Below are positions 30,265 through 39,464 of a DNA stretch of 64,000 bases, in pieces. The notes beneath the pieces were generated by a model, which saw only the letters and a program-made list of their open reading frames with translations, did no database searches and was not told the origin of the DNA. This DNA comes from an uncultured Granulosicoccaceae bacterium (lineage in GTDB: Bacteria > Pseudomonadota > Gammaproteobacteria > Granulosicoccales > Granulosicoccaceae), in the NCBI GenBank assembly GCA_937922675.1, contig CALAJN010000001.1:164647-228646 (forward strand), read 5' to 3'. Both the position numbers and the translations under genes were made by a program. The first letter of the stretch is position 1. The number at the start of each line of letters is the position of its first letter.

Positions 30265-30752
30265 TTTGCCGATTCTGGTGTATCTCCTGTTGTCTCGGTA
30301 GAGATGACGGGCTCCACCTGAAGCAGTGTCCCGTCAACCTCGGTTACCCGTACCTGAGTTCCCGAGGGCATATCCGCACCGGCAACACGCCAACGCGTAT
30401 CGCCCACGCGCGCTGCGCCGCGACCGTTGACGATAGGTTCTGCCAAGGTGAGTACCTTGCCAAGATGTTGTTCACTGCGCCGGTTGAGCCCGGGCGTGTC
30501 TTGCGCAGTGCGTACACCACCCAAGAAACGTCGGCCGAGAAAAAGGCTTGCTATGGCCATCGCGCCGAACACGATCAACTGCACTTGCCATGTCAGGTCG
30601 GGCACAAACAGGGTGAGCACCGCCATCACTCCTGCCGGAAGTGCTACCCACAAAAACCACAACACTGGCAGCGTGATTTCTATGACCAGAAGCAACATGG
30701 CCAATACCAGCCAATGCCACCACACCAATTGACCTGCAAGCTCTGCAAACAT
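30261..30752 (-). CDS. NfeD-like membrane protein (short form)
   Basis: A 163-residue short NfeD protein. Two to three membrane segments fill residues 10-75 (WWHWLVLAMLLLVIEITLPV and following), and the C-terminal OB-fold domain begins near 95, with a GRGAARVGDTRWRVAGAD core. Short NfeD proteins form partner pairs with stomatin/SPFH proteins, here the gene eight bases upstream, and are thought to act in membrane microdomain or proteolysis control. Its stop codon overlaps the likely start of the helicase gene. Confidence 0.88.
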   Translation of the reverse strand: MFAELAGQLVWWHWLVLAMLLLVIEITLPVLWFLWVALPAGVMAVLTLFVPDLTWQVQLIVFGAMAIASLFLGRRFLGGVRTAQDTPGLNRRSEQHLGKVLTLAEPIVNGRGAARVGDTRWRVAGADMPSGTQVRVTEVDGTLLQVEPVISTETTGDTPESAN

Positions 30753-30760
30753 GCTGGTAT

Positions 30761-31744
30761 TCAGTCCCTGGTATTGGTTGCTGCAGGATTGCTGCCTGCA
30801 TTGCGGTCTTCCGCCGCGCTGCGCGCTAACTCTGCAATCCCGCCAATGGCACCAATCAGATTACCCGCCTCAAGTGGCATGAAAAGCGTTTTCTGATTGG
30901 GTGCGCTGGCGATGTCCTTGAGTGCTTCTACATATTTGTTGGCCACAAAATAGTTGATTGCCTGAATGTCACCATCAGCGATGGCAACCGACACCATACG
31001 CGTCGCATTAGCCTCGGCCTCAGCCAGACGTTCACGCGCTTCGGCATCACGAAAGGCTGCATCACGTCGGCCCTCGGCCTCCAGTACCTGCGCCTGTTTT
31101 TCACCCTCGGCGCGCAGAATCTCTGATTGACGCATACCTTCGGATTCGAGGATCGCGGCACGTTTGTCACGCTCGGCTTTCATCTGGCGGCCCATGGACT
31201 CAACCAGATCTGCAGGCGGTGCGATGTCCTTGATCTCGATACGTGTGACCTTGGTGCCCCAGGGACCAGTGGCATCGTCTACTACTCCGAGCAACATTGC
31301 GTTGATCTTGTCGCGCTGTGAGAGCAGCTCATCGAGGTCCATGGAGCCCATGACAGTTCGGATGTTGGTCATGACAAGATTCAGGATTGCGGATTCAAGG
31401 CCCGTGACTTCATAGGCGGCGCGTGAAGCATCAACGATTTGATAAAAGACCACACCGTCTACCGTGACCATGGCGTTGTCGCGGGTGATGATTTCCTGGC
31501 TGGGGACATCCTTGACTTGTTCCATCATGTTGATCCTGTGACCGATCCGGTCCAGAAACGGCACGAGAAACGACAGACCGGGTCTCAAGGTTCGGGTGTA
31601 ACGACCGAATCGCTCAACGGTATATTCAAAGCCCTGCGGCACGATGACGATGGCGCTCTTGACAATCCAGAGCGCCAGCAGAATGAATACGATGGCAACG
31701 ATGCCCGACGATCCTAGTTGGGCGAGCAGTGAATCCATAACCAT
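30761..31744 (-). CDS. qmcA: SPFH/Band 7 stomatin-like protein QmcA
   Basis: About 327 residues from ATG 31744 (ATG 31738 and TTG 31753 are alternatives). One N-terminal membrane segment ([20 protein letters not shown]) is followed by the SPFH domain with [19 protein letters not shown] and [20 protein letters not shown], then a long Glu/Ala-rich coiled coil (about 205-265) and a C-terminal IAELARSA tail. The sequence follows QmcA of E. coli closely. Such proteins oligomerise in the inner membrane and pair with NfeD, which is the next gene. Confidence 0.92.
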   Translation of the reverse strand: MVMDSLLAQLGSSGIVAIVFILLALWIVKSAIVIVPQGFEYTVERFGRYTRTLRPGLSFLVPFLDRIGHRINMMEQVKDVPSQEIITRDNAMVTVDGVVFYQIVDASRAAYEVTGLESAILNLVMTNIRTVMGSMDLDELLSQRDKINAMLLGVVDDATGPWGTKVTRIEIKDIAPPADLVESMGRQMKAERDKRAAILESEGMRQSEILRAEGEKQAQVLEAEGRRDAAFRDAEARERLAEAEANATRMVSVAIADGDIQAINYFVANKYVEALKDIASAPNQKTLFMPLEAGNLIGAIGGIAELARSAAEDRNAGSNPAATNTRD

Positions 31745-31774
31745 TTGTCTCAATCAAAGTCAGCTTGCAGTGTA

Positions 31775-32587
31775 TCAACCTGCCAGCGACAAACCGATGC
31801 GCTCCACCAAGCGCTCAATTTCCTGTTCGATTACTGTTAAAGACGCAGGATCTGACAGACGATGATCTCCCCCAGGGACCTCCACCCACCGTGCATCTCC
31901 AGTAAATCGTCGTTCAAGCAGTTGCCGAGACAACTGAATCGGTACATCCACGTCATCTGTCCCGTGAACAAGTGTGGCTGGCAGGCGCAATCGTTGATCA
32001 GATCCGAGCACACGATGCTGTTTGCCGCTCTCGATCAACACCGGGGGTATAGGCCAGGGTTCATCGGCGTAGGCGGTGGTTCGCCAGGCCATTTGCCCTG
32101 CGGAGGCAGCCTCACGGCCTGCCTGATCCAGCGAATGTACCAACAGCTCGGTGGTGAAATCCGGAGCGGCGGCAATCGTCATCAGCCCGCGGATTCGCTC
32201 AGGGCGTCGTTCGCAGGCCAGCACCGCCAGCCACGCGCCCATTGACGAGCCAATCAGTACCAGTGGACCGGTGGCTGCATCCACAACCGAAAGCGTGTCG
32301 GCCAACCAATGCGCGATGCCAAGCTCGCGAGCGTCACCTGCAGACTCACCATGCCCTCGGTAGTCGAAGCGCGTAAACGGCAGACCCAGCCTTTTGGCAT
32401 GGGCGGCGATATGACAGGCCTTGTTGCCGCGCATTGACGAGTGAAAGCCACCGCAGAAGATCAGATGCGGTGCCTCCGGATGTCGTCCAGGCACATGCTT
32501 GACCGCAAGCTCTCCCCGCGCCGCGGTCACCTGAGCAGGTGGCGGGACTCGTCTGTCGGTGTGCGGGTGTTTGGGTGGTGCGCTCAT
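31775..32587 (-). CDS. Alpha/beta-hydrolase, acyl-thioesterase/esterase-like
   Basis: A 270-residue cytoplasmic alpha/beta hydrolase. The nucleophile elbow GSSMG places Ser at 115, the acid is likely in HGTDDVDVP near 214, and the His in GGDHRLSDP near 247. FDYRGHGESAG and the short cap resemble the ABHD10/palmitoyl-thioesterase branch; substrate cannot be read. It lies 30 bases before qmcA and is the first gene of a leftward string hydrolase-qmcA-nfeD-helicase-pdeM, so all five may share a transcript. It is divergent from lutA. Confidence 0.8.
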   Translation of the reverse strand: MSAPPKHPHTDRRVPPPAQVTAARGELAVKHVPGRHPEAPHLIFCGGFHSSMRGNKACHIAAHAKRLGLPFTRFDYRGHGESAGDARELGIAHWLADTLSVVDAATGPLVLIGSSMGAWLAVLACERRPERIRGLMTIAAAPDFTTELLVHSLDQAGREAASAGQMAWRTTAYADEPWPIPPVLIESGKQHRVLGSDQRLRLPATLVHGTDDVDVPIQLSRQLLERRFTGDARWVEVPGGDHRLSDPASLTVIEQEIERLVERIGLSLAG

Positions 32588-32641
32588 CGGGCAAGTAGAT
32601 TGGGCAAGTAAACAGGTCTATGTGTTGGCAAAGAGCCTCGT

Positions 32642-32647
32642 TATACT
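32642..32647 (+). promoter_or_regulatory. Perfect -10 hexamer abutting lutA
   Basis: TATACT sits six bases before the lutA ATG, with no good -35 at 16-18 bases. Transcription from it would begin at or next to the ATG, and no Shine-Dalgarno sequence precedes the ATG, so the mRNA could be leaderless. Confidence 0.35.
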
Positions 32648-32653
32648 CGGTGC

Positions 32654-33460
32654 ATGAGCGATACAACGCAATCACCCCCGGTCAAGGTCGGGCTGTTCGT
32701 GACTTGTCTGGTTGATCTGCAGCGGCCCAATGTCGGTTTTGCTGCGCTGAAGCTGCTGGAGGCGGCCGGGTGTGAAGTCGTGGTTCCGGCAGAGCAGACC
32801 TGCTGCGGTCAGCCAGCCTACAACTCGGGCGATAATGAATCCACGCGTGATATTGCACGTATCGTGATCAACGCCTTTGATTCGGTCGACTATGTCGTTG
32901 CACCTTCCGGCTCTTGCGCGGGAATGATCCGCGAGCATTACCCGGAGCTCTTTGCCAACGATCACGCACTGTGTGGTCGTGCTGAGGCGCTCGCCTCGCG
33001 CACCTACGAGCTGACCAGCTTTCTTGTCGATGTTCTCGGGGTTGGGCCCGAATCATTGATCGCGCCAGGCGAATCGTTCAAGGCCAGGGTGACCTACCAC
33101 GATTCCTGCTCGGGTCTTCGAGAACTCGGCATCAAGGCGCAACCTCGAGCGCTGTTGTCTGCGGTTGACGGCGTGGAGCTTCACGAGATGCAAGACACCG
33201 AAGTCTGCTGCGGCTTTGGTGGCACATTCTGTGTGAAGTTTCCGGATATCTCCGAGCGGATGGTCAGTGACAAGGCCGCCTTGGCCAAGAGCACCGGCGC
33301 AGACACGCTTTTGGGAGGAGATCTTGGCTGTTTACTCAACATCGCAGGGAGACTCTCGCGTCTTGACGAGCCCATGCAGGTGTATCACGTGGCCGAGGTG
33401 CTTGCCGGGATGACCGACGTACCGCCTATTGGAGCGAGCGACAAGGAGGGCGCGCAATGA
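32654..33460 (+). CDS. lutA: L-lactate utilisation iron-sulfur oxidoreductase LutA
   Basis: A 268-residue CCG-domain protein (YkgE in E. coli). Two cysteine-rich motifs, CCGQPAYNSGD near residue 54 and EVCCGFGGTFCVKFPDISER near 183, match the family, which forms the LutABC complex oxidising L-lactate to pyruvate. It is first in lutA-lutB-lutC-HAD, whose genes overlap by four bases each. There is no evident ribosome-binding site. Confidence 0.93.
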   Translation: MSDTTQSPPVKVGLFVTCLVDLQRPNVGFAALKLLEAAGCEVVVPAEQTCCGQPAYNSGDNESTRDIARIVINAFDSVDYVVAPSGSCAGMIREHYPELFANDHALCGRAEALASRTYELTSFLVDVLGVGPESLIAPGESFKARVTYHDSCSGLRELGIKAQPRALLSAVDGVELHEMQDTEVCCGFGGTFCVKFPDISERMVSDKAALAKSTGADTLLGGDLGCLLNIAGRLSRLDEPMQVYHVAEVLAGMTDVPPIGASDKEGAQ

Positions 33461-34896
33461 AACCTCAATCACTCGCCTTCAGCAGCAATGCCTCCAGCGC
33501 CTTGCTCGATGATGATCTGAAAGCTGCTCTTGGACACGTCAAGACAGGCTTCATCGGCAAGCGGCTTGATGCCATATCGCTGGTGCCGGAGTGGGAGCGC
33601 ATTCGCCAGGATGCGGCAACGCTGAAAAACCACGTGCTTGATAACCTCGATCACTATCTGGTGGCCTATGAAGCCTCGGTGCAGCGTAACGGTGGGCAGG
33701 TGCACTGGGCAAGTTCCAGTGAGGAGTTGGCAGCAAAGGTGGTTGATATCTGCCGTGAGGCGGGCGCCAAGATGGTAACCAAGGGCAAGTCCATGGTCGG
33801 TGAGGAGGCGGATGTCAACGGCGCCCTGGAGGCAGCCGGCATTGAGCCTATCGAGACGGATCTGGGTGAGTACATCATTCAGTTGGCCAAGGAGCCACCA
33901 AGCCACATCATTGCGCCGGCTGTACACAAGACCAAGGAGCAGGTCGCCGATCTCTTCCATGAGCATCATGCGCAATACGGCCTGACCGAGCGCTTGATTG
34001 ATCGCACAGCGCTGGTCAATGAAGCGCGCACGGTCTTGAGAGAGAAATTTCGCGCAGCCGATGTGGGTATCACCGGCGCCAACTTTCTGATCGCCGAGAC
34101 CGGCCAGCATGTGCTGGTGACCAATGAAGGAAACGGGGATCTGACGTCAAACCTGCCGCGCGTACAAATAGTCGTGGTGGGCATAGAGAAGGTGGTCCCG
34201 ACACTTGAGGACGCGAGTGCGATGCTGCGCTTGCTTGCCCGCAGTGCGACCGGACAACACTTTTCCAACTACACCAGTTTGATGAGTGGACCACGTCGGG
34301 ACGGTGATACCGATGGACCAGAGGCCTTTCATGTTGTGCTGGTCGATAACCATCGAACTGACATGCTGGCCGGAGATTTGAAAGAGATGTTGCGGTGTAT
34401 TCGCTGTGGGGCGTGCATGAATCACTGCCCGGTCTACGGTGCGGTCGGCGGGCATGCCTACGGGTGGGTGTACCCCGGTCCGATGGGATCCGTTGTCACA
34501 CCTGCAATGATAGGCGTCGAGAATGCCAAGGAGCTTCCGCATGCCTGTACCTTGAACGGGCGCTGCGCAGAAGTGTGTCCAATGAGCATTCCTCTGCCCA
34601 AACTGCTCAGGCGCCACCGACAGACCACATTCGAGGAGGGTCTTCAGTCCTCGGGTGCGCGTTACGGCCTGGGTCTATGGGCAAGTGTTGCCAAACGCCC
34701 GCGCCTGTATCGGCTGCTCACGCGCATCGGGGTAGCGAGCTTGTCAAGACTCGGCAGGCGTCGTGGCGCTTTCAGCCGACTGCCGCTGGCGGGTGCGTGG
34801 ACGCGAGCGCGTGATCTACCCGCACCTCAGGGACAATCCACATTCATGGCGCTCTATGCCAAACAGCGCCAGGGTGGCCAGGGGAGCTCGACGTGA
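33457..34896 (+). CDS. lutB: L-lactate utilisation iron-sulfur protein LutB
   Basis: A 479-residue protein (YkgF). An N-terminal LUD domain (about 60-300, with KGKSMVGEEADVNGALEAAG and ITGANFLIAETG) is followed by two ferredoxin-like 4Fe-4S clusters: CIRCGACMNHCPVYGAVGG near residue 312 and CTLNGRCAEVCPMSIPLPK near 364. It carries electrons within the LutABC complex. Its ATG overlaps the lutA stop and its stop overlaps the lutC GTG. Confidence 0.93.
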   Translation: MKPQSLAFSSNASSALLDDDLKAALGHVKTGFIGKRLDAISLVPEWERIRQDAATLKNHVLDNLDHYLVAYEASVQRNGGQVHWASSSEELAAKVVDICREAGAKMVTKGKSMVGEEADVNGALEAAGIEPIETDLGEYIIQLAKEPPSHIIAPAVHKTKEQVADLFHEHHAQYGLTERLIDRTALVNEARTVLREKFRAADVGITGANFLIAETGQHVLVTNEGNGDLTSNLPRVQIVVVGIEKVVPTLEDASAMLRLLARSATGQHFSNYTSLMSGPRRDGDTDGPEAFHVVLVDNHRTDMLAGDLKEMLRCIRCGACMNHCPVYGAVGGHAYGWVYPGPMGSVVTPAMIGVENAKELPHACTLNGRCAEVCPMSIPLPKLLRRHRQTTFEEGLQSSGARYGLGLWASVAKRPRLYRLLTRIGVASLSRLGRRRGAFSRLPLAGAWTRARDLPAPQGQSTFMALYAKQRQGGQGSST

Positions 34897-35564
34897 GTGC
34901 AATGACATCCGATGCCCGTACGCGCGTACTCGGGCGCGTCAGGGCGGCCCTCGGGCGCGAGCACTCGGACGCCTCCCCAGACACGTTGCCTGATGACATC
35001 GTGCAACGGCTGGCTAGCAACAGACGACATACCCTTCCAGCTCTCGGGGCCGATCTTGTTCAACGAGCCATTGATCAGATGGAAGGGGTGCTGATCAGTG
35101 TTGTACGCTTGCAGTCGCGTGACGATATCGTTGAAGCGGTGCGTTTCTGGCGCGAATCAGAAGGTATTGACGGTGCACTCAGTGTATCGCCGGCCCTTGC
35201 AGGCCTGGCATGGCCAGAGGCAACCCACAAGGGTCCTGCCACCGGGGTCGAATCCACCAGCGTGACACCCTGTATGGCTGCGGTAGCAGAAACCGGAAGC
35301 CTGGCCCTGGCGAGCGGCGCTGACACGCCAGCCACCTTGAATTTCCTGCCGGAAAACCATGTAGTGGTACTGCATGAGAATCAGATCGTGGCACACATAG
35401 ATGATGTTTTTCCCTTGCTGCGCGAGTGTTCGCCGATGCCGCGTGCCTTGAACTTTGTGACCGGTCCATCGCGTACGGCTGATATCGAGCAGACTCTCGA
35501 GATCGGGGCGCACGGCCCTCGTCGCATGCATGTGCTGTTATTGCCGGGTGATGCTCCCGCATGA
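34893..35564 (+). CDS. lutC: L-lactate utilisation protein LutC
   Basis: A 223-residue LUD-domain protein (YkgG). VESTSVTPCMAAVAETGSLA and a FLPENHVVVLHENQIVAHID stretch identify the family. GTG is the start, overlapping the lutB stop as GTGA. It is the third part of the lactate oxidation system. The final four bases overlap the following HAD gene. Confidence 0.92.
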   Translation: MSAMTSDARTRVLGRVRAALGREHSDASPDTLPDDIVQRLASNRRHTLPALGADLVQRAIDQMEGVLISVVRLQSRDDIVEAVRFWRESEGIDGALSVSPALAGLAWPEATHKGPATGVESTSVTPCMAAVAETGSLALASGADTPATLNFLPENHVVVLHENQIVAHIDDVFPLLRECSPMPRALNFVTGPSRTADIEQTLEIGAHGPRRMHVLLLPGDAPA

Positions 35565-36256
35565 GTCTCTCGCCCGATGTGCGTGCAGTTGCATTCGATC
35601 TGGACGACACTTTCTGGGACTGCGCCCCGGCCATAGAACGCGCGGAATCCATACTCAACGATTGGCTGGCTCGTGAGGCACCCGAGGTGCTGGAACGTCA
35701 TGCCGCCGTCCCTATGCTTGAAAGGCGACAGGCCACACTTGATGCGCAACCTGCGCTTGCCTCTGATGTATCAGCCCTGCGCAAGCGTATGCTCGCAGAA
35801 CTTTTTCGCGAGGCAAAGCATGATCACGCCTTGTCCGAAGAGGCTTACAAGGTCTTCTACAAGGCGCGTAGCGAAGTCGTGCTGTACGAGGGCGTGATAC
35901 CGCTGCTCGATGCGTTGCGACCTCGCTATCGGGTGGCGGCAATTACCAATGGCAACGCGGATCTGCAGCAGATCGGTATAGCGGATCGATTCGATATTGT
36001 CCTGCGCGCAACCCTTGAAGTACCTGCCAAGCCGGATACAGCGATGTTCAGTCAAGCATTGGATCACTTCAATCTGGGGCCACAGGCAATGGTGCATGTT
36101 GGCGACAGTCCGACGACAGACGTTGCCGGGGCACAGGCGGCGGGCGTTGCGGCAGTGTGGTTTAACCAGAGCGGGCGAGCCTGGTCAGGACCTGCACCAG
36201 CGCCGGAATATACAGTCACGTCCATCCCCGAATTGCGCACACTGCTACTGGGCTGA
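35561..36256 (+). CDS. HAD-superfamily phosphatase, YigB-like
   Basis: A 231-residue HAD hydrolase. Motif I FDLDDTFWD (Asp nucleophile at about residue 13), motif II in AAITNGN, Lys in EVPAKPDTAMF and motif IV HVGDSPTTDVAGA are present with an alpha-helical cap. The sequence resembles YigB, a flavin-pathway/FMN phosphatase, but HAD substrates are hard to infer. ATGA overlap with lutC shows that it belongs to the lactate operon, a linkage that may be incidental or provide a phosphate- or cofactor-related function. Confidence 0.85.
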   Translation: MSLSPDVRAVAFDLDDTFWDCAPAIERAESILNDWLAREAPEVLERHAAVPMLERRQATLDAQPALASDVSALRKRMLAELFREAKHDHALSEEAYKVFYKARSEVVLYEGVIPLLDALRPRYRVAAITNGNADLQQIGIADRFDIVLRATLEVPAKPDTAMFSQALDHFNLGPQAMVHVGDSPTTDVAGAQAAGVAAVWFNQSGRAWSGPAPAPEYTVTSIPELRTLLLG

Positions 36257-36318
36257 TTGTCCACTGGATCGAATTGTCAGCACACTGCGATGCCGGGGTG
36301 GGTCAACGGAGCTCTGTG

Positions 36319-36369
36319 TTGGGCTTTAGCGGTGTTGGGCTCTATACTGGAGGCCCGTTAGCCACCGCT
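36319..36369 (+). promoter_or_regulatory. Putative promoter and imperfect palindrome before the transaminase gene
   Basis: TTGGGC (36319-36324) and TATACT (36343-36348) are 18 bases apart. The -10 lies inside an imperfect 42-base inverted repeat: AGCGGTG (36328-36334) pairs with CACCGCT (36363-36369) and GGGC (36337-36340) with GCCC (36353-36356). It could be an operator or an RNA hairpin. Confidence 0.4.
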
Positions 36370-36383
36370 GAGTCGCCAATCCC

Positions 36384-37241
36384 ATGAGCCGCACCTTCTA
36401 CGTCAACGGTGATTTTGTCCCGGAGGCTGACGCCAAGATTTCAGTGCTTGATCGTGGATTTCTGTTTGCCGACGCGGTCTATGAAGTGTCAACGGTACTC
36501 GATGGCAAATTGATCGACAACAAGGCGCATTTGGCGCGGCTTGCACGTTCGCTCGGTGAATTGAAGATGGCACCTCCGGCCACCGATGACGCTATTGTCG
36601 AGGCCCAACACAAGCTTGTTGAACTCAACGGTGTTGATCAGGGCTTGTTGTATCTGCAAGTGTCCCGCGGCGAGGCAGACCGTGATTTTGCGTTCCCGTC
36701 AAAGCCTGTGTCATCTCTGGTGATGTTCACCCAGACCAGGAAACTGACTGACTCGCCAGCGGCAGAACGTGGCATTCGTATTGTCTCGATGCCTGATCAG
36801 CGTTGGGGCAGACGCGACATCAAGACCGTGCAATTGCTGGCTCCAAGTCTTGCCAAGCAGGCAGCTATGGAGGCGGGGGTCGACGATGCCTGGATGGTTG
36901 AAGAGGGGAAAGTGACCGAAGGTACGTCCAACAACGCGTATATCGTTACAAGTGACAGAACAATTCAAACACGACATCTGGGCAACGAGATTCTGGCTGG
37001 TATCACGCGTGCTGCCGTACTGAAGTTTGCCCGCGAAAGCGGTTTTACTATTGTCGAGCAAGCGTTTACGATCGAGCAGGCGCAAGCGGCAAGCGAAGCC
37101 TTTGTTACCAGTGCGTCCTCGTTCGTCATGCCGGTGGTCGAGGTCGACGGGATCAAAATCGGTGACGGAGTGCCCGGGCCTGTCACGCAAGAGCTACGAC
37201 GGATCTACATTGAGACAGCGCGCGAGCGTCAAGATCTTTGA
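36384..37241 (+). CDS. dat: D-amino-acid transaminase (class IV PLP enzyme)
   Basis: A 285-residue class IV aminotransferase. VLDRGFLFADAVYEV carries the family N-terminal motif, the catalytic Lys lies in DIKTVQLLAPSLAKQAA near 150-165, and EEGKVTEGTSNNAYIV and SASSFVMPVVEVDG are the phosphate-binding stretches. The overall pattern is that of D-alanine aminotransferase, making D-glutamate or D-alanine for peptidoglycan; branched-chain aminotransferase is the alternative. Its own putative promoter precedes it, and a lipoprotein gene starts 26 bases after it. Confidence 0.88.
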   Translation: MSRTFYVNGDFVPEADAKISVLDRGFLFADAVYEVSTVLDGKLIDNKAHLARLARSLGELKMAPPATDDAIVEAQHKLVELNGVDQGLLYLQVSRGEADRDFAFPSKPVSSLVMFTQTRKLTDSPAAERGIRIVSMPDQRWGRRDIKTVQLLAPSLAKQAAMEAGVDDAWMVEEGKVTEGTSNNAYIVTSDRTIQTRHLGNEILAGITRAAVLKFARESGFTIVEQAFTIEQAQAASEAFVTSASSFVMPVVEVDGIKIGDGVPGPVTQELRRIYIETARERQDL

Positions 37242-37266
37242 ATCCTGCCGAGGGTGGGAGCGGCCC

Positions 37267-39306
37267 GTGGCTGTGCGTGCCGCGGTTGTATTGTTGTTGC
37301 TGCATGCGCTAGCCGCGTGTGGCGGTGGATCCGGCTCATCCGATAGCACCATTGACCTGCTTGGCAGTGTCGATCGATTTGAGTCAGGCGTAGCGTTTGG
37401 GCCAGCCGAGACTGCCACAAGTGATGGCGATCGTGTTACCTATACGCTGCTGGAAGACACACGTCTGTATGCGGCCTTCGCTGATGGCAAAGCGTTGGAG
37501 AGCTTGTTGTCCGTACCGCAGTCGGGGCAACTTGAAGTCGCTACTGACAGGCGCAGTTTTCTCTACGTGCCAGATCCGGACTTTAACGGAGTCGATGGCC
37601 TTGCGTACCAAGACGATGAAAGTGTTGTCGATGTGCAGCTTACGGTTCTACCGAGTGACGATGCCCCTGTGTTATCGCGAGGCATTGCGCGCGTTGCGGC
37701 GCAAGGCGCGGTGTACTCCGACTTCTTGCGCGCGGACGATGCCGATGGTGACTCGCTACGATTTTTCGCCCGCCAATTGCCAGCCTGGTTGTCACTGAAT
37801 CCGGTCAGCGGCGAGCTTCGCGGTCTACCGTTGCAAAGCGATATCGGGATCACAGCTCCGTTTGATCTCGGTGTTAGCGATGACACAGGACTGAGTGACA
37901 CGCTTGTCGGTGTGCAGATTGAAATACTGGACGTCAACGACGCACCGACGGTCAATGCCACGCAATTTCCCGAGACATTACTAGCTCGCAGCTCGGTTGA
38001 GGTGCGTGTGTTTACTGACGATGTCGATGGTGAGCCCGTGCAACTACGTATAGAGCCCAACCGCTTTGTAGATACCGATATTCAAGGCGGGCTTGCAAGA
38101 CTGACCGCAGCCGATGTGTCCGAGGTCATCACGGTTAACCTGGTGGTAGTGTTGATCGATGAACGCGGCCTCGAGGCGCGTGAGACGGTACCTGTTACCG
38201 TGCGTCCCGTGAGTGCGTCCGGGGCAGGGCACACCGTGCTTGGTAGTGGTCAAGGTCAAGGCGTGCATGTTGTCGTACTGGGCGACGGCTACAGCCTGGA
38301 TCAACGTCGTACATTCATAGCCGATGTCGAGACCCTGGTGGCTACCTTGGCGGGCGATCCCTATGTCTCGGATCATCTCGGCATGATGAATGTGCACGCC
38401 TTGTGGGCGGAGTCTGTGGACTCAGGTGTCGATGACAATGAGCAGACAGATACGCGCGATACAGCCTTTGATTCTCACTTCAACTGTGCAGGTGTTGCTC
38501 GTTTGATCTGTGCTGATCGGCTTGCCGTGTTTGAAGCCGCGGTTGCTGACTATCCTGACGTCGACCAGATTGTACTGCTGATCAATGACGCGCGATTTGG
38601 CGGCAGTGCACACGCAGGTGAGGGGATTGCTATCGCATCGCGTGTCTCGCCGGGTCTTGCTCTACACGAGATGGGGCACAGTCTGGCCGGGCTTGCGGAC
38701 GAGTACGTCGATGCAGGCCTTCAGGACCTTGTGGCAGCACAGCCCGGAACGCCTGCGGCTTCGGCGGCAAACATCGCCGATGATCCCGCCGCTCCCCCCT
38801 GGGAACATTGGCTGCAAGTGGGTGATGTGCCCGGTATCGATCGCGATCCGATTGCGGCCTTTGAAGTTGGTGTGTTTGAGGGTGCTCAATACGTGGCCTT
38901 TGGTCGCTACCGCCCCACCGTCATCAGCCGCATGCGCGATGTCGATGCCTACTTCGGACCTGTCAATGCCGAAGCCTGGATACTGGCCCTCTACCGTATC
39001 GCACGTGCTGTACGCGGAATTGAGCCACTCGCTCGCGAGTTGGTGGTGGAACCCGGACAGATCAGTCGATTCAGTGTCAGCCCGTGGTTCGATGCCACAA
39101 TTCAGCGAATCGAGTGGCATCTCAACGGCATCCCGCTTGGCGCCACCATTACCGGCGGCGATCCACAATCAGACACAATCGATTTGCAGCTTCCGAGCGG
39201 CACCCACGAGGTATCTCTGTCGGTCATCGATGTCAGTGATGCGATCAGGCGGCCATCTCCACACGAGGGTGAGTTTGACTGGTCATGGACAGTCAAAGTG
39301 CGCTGA
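37267..39306 (+). CDS. Lipoprotein with cadherin-like domains and M64 metallopeptidase domain
   Basis: GTG 37267 is preceded by GGGAG at six bases and begins a lipoprotein signal (VVLLLLHALAAC, Cys near residue 18); the frame is open upstream inside dat but not meaningful there. The mature protein has 679 residues in the precursor. Residues ~30-300 hold Ig/cadherin-like repeats (DADGDSLRFFA, LPAWLSLNPVSGELRG, VNDAPTVN). From ~330 an IgA-peptidase M64-type domain follows: HVVVLGDGYSLDQRR, then the zinc site HEMGH at 467-471 with downstream LADEY. A C-terminal beta domain ends it. M64 enzymes cleave proteins outside the cell. It begins a rightward group of exported-protein genes. Fold is confident, substrate unknown. 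Confidence 0.85.
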   Translation: MAVRAAVVLLLLHALAACGGGSGSSDSTIDLLGSVDRFESGVAFGPAETATSDGDRVTYTLLEDTRLYAAFADGKALESLLSVPQSGQLEVATDRRSFLYVPDPDFNGVDGLAYQDDESVVDVQLTVLPSDDAPVLSRGIARVAAQGAVYSDFLRADDADGDSLRFFARQLPAWLSLNPVSGELRGLPLQSDIGITAPFDLGVSDDTGLSDTLVGVQIEILDVNDAPTVNATQFPETLLARSSVEVRVFTDDVDGEPVQLRIEPNRFVDTDIQGGLARLTAADVSEVITVNLVVVLIDERGLEARETVPVTVRPVSASGAGHTVLGSGQGQGVHVVVLGDGYSLDQRRTFIADVETLVATLAGDPYVSDHLGMMNVHALWAESVDSGVDDNEQTDTRDTAFDSHFNCAGVARLICADRLAVFEAAVADYPDVDQIVLLINDARFGGSAHAGEGIAIASRVSPGLALHEMGHSLAGLADEYVDAGLQDLVAAQPGTPAASAANIADDPAAPPWEHWLQVGDVPGIDRDPIAAFEVGVFEGAQYVAFGRYRPTVISRMRDVDAYFGPVNAEAWILALYRIARAVRGIEPLARELVVEPGQISRFSVSPWFDATIQRIEWHLNGIPLGATITGGDPQSDTIDLQLPSGTHEVSLSVIDVSDAIRRPSPHEGEFDWSWTVKVR

Positions 39307-39464
39307 CTCTCAAAATCATCGGGTAACTTGTGACGTGAGCGCGCCTGTGTTCGGCCGACACGTTTTACTGTACGAGGTGCGGAGCCGAATCGGATACCAT
39401 AGAGCCAAATACCTGACATCGGCATACGCCTCGCCGTCTTTGTACACCGCTTGGTCGTCACATC

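Noticed and set aside
32654..36256. LutA/LutB as the missing GlcF partner
   Set aside because: They form a complete lutABC set of their own, in an operon with four-base overlaps.
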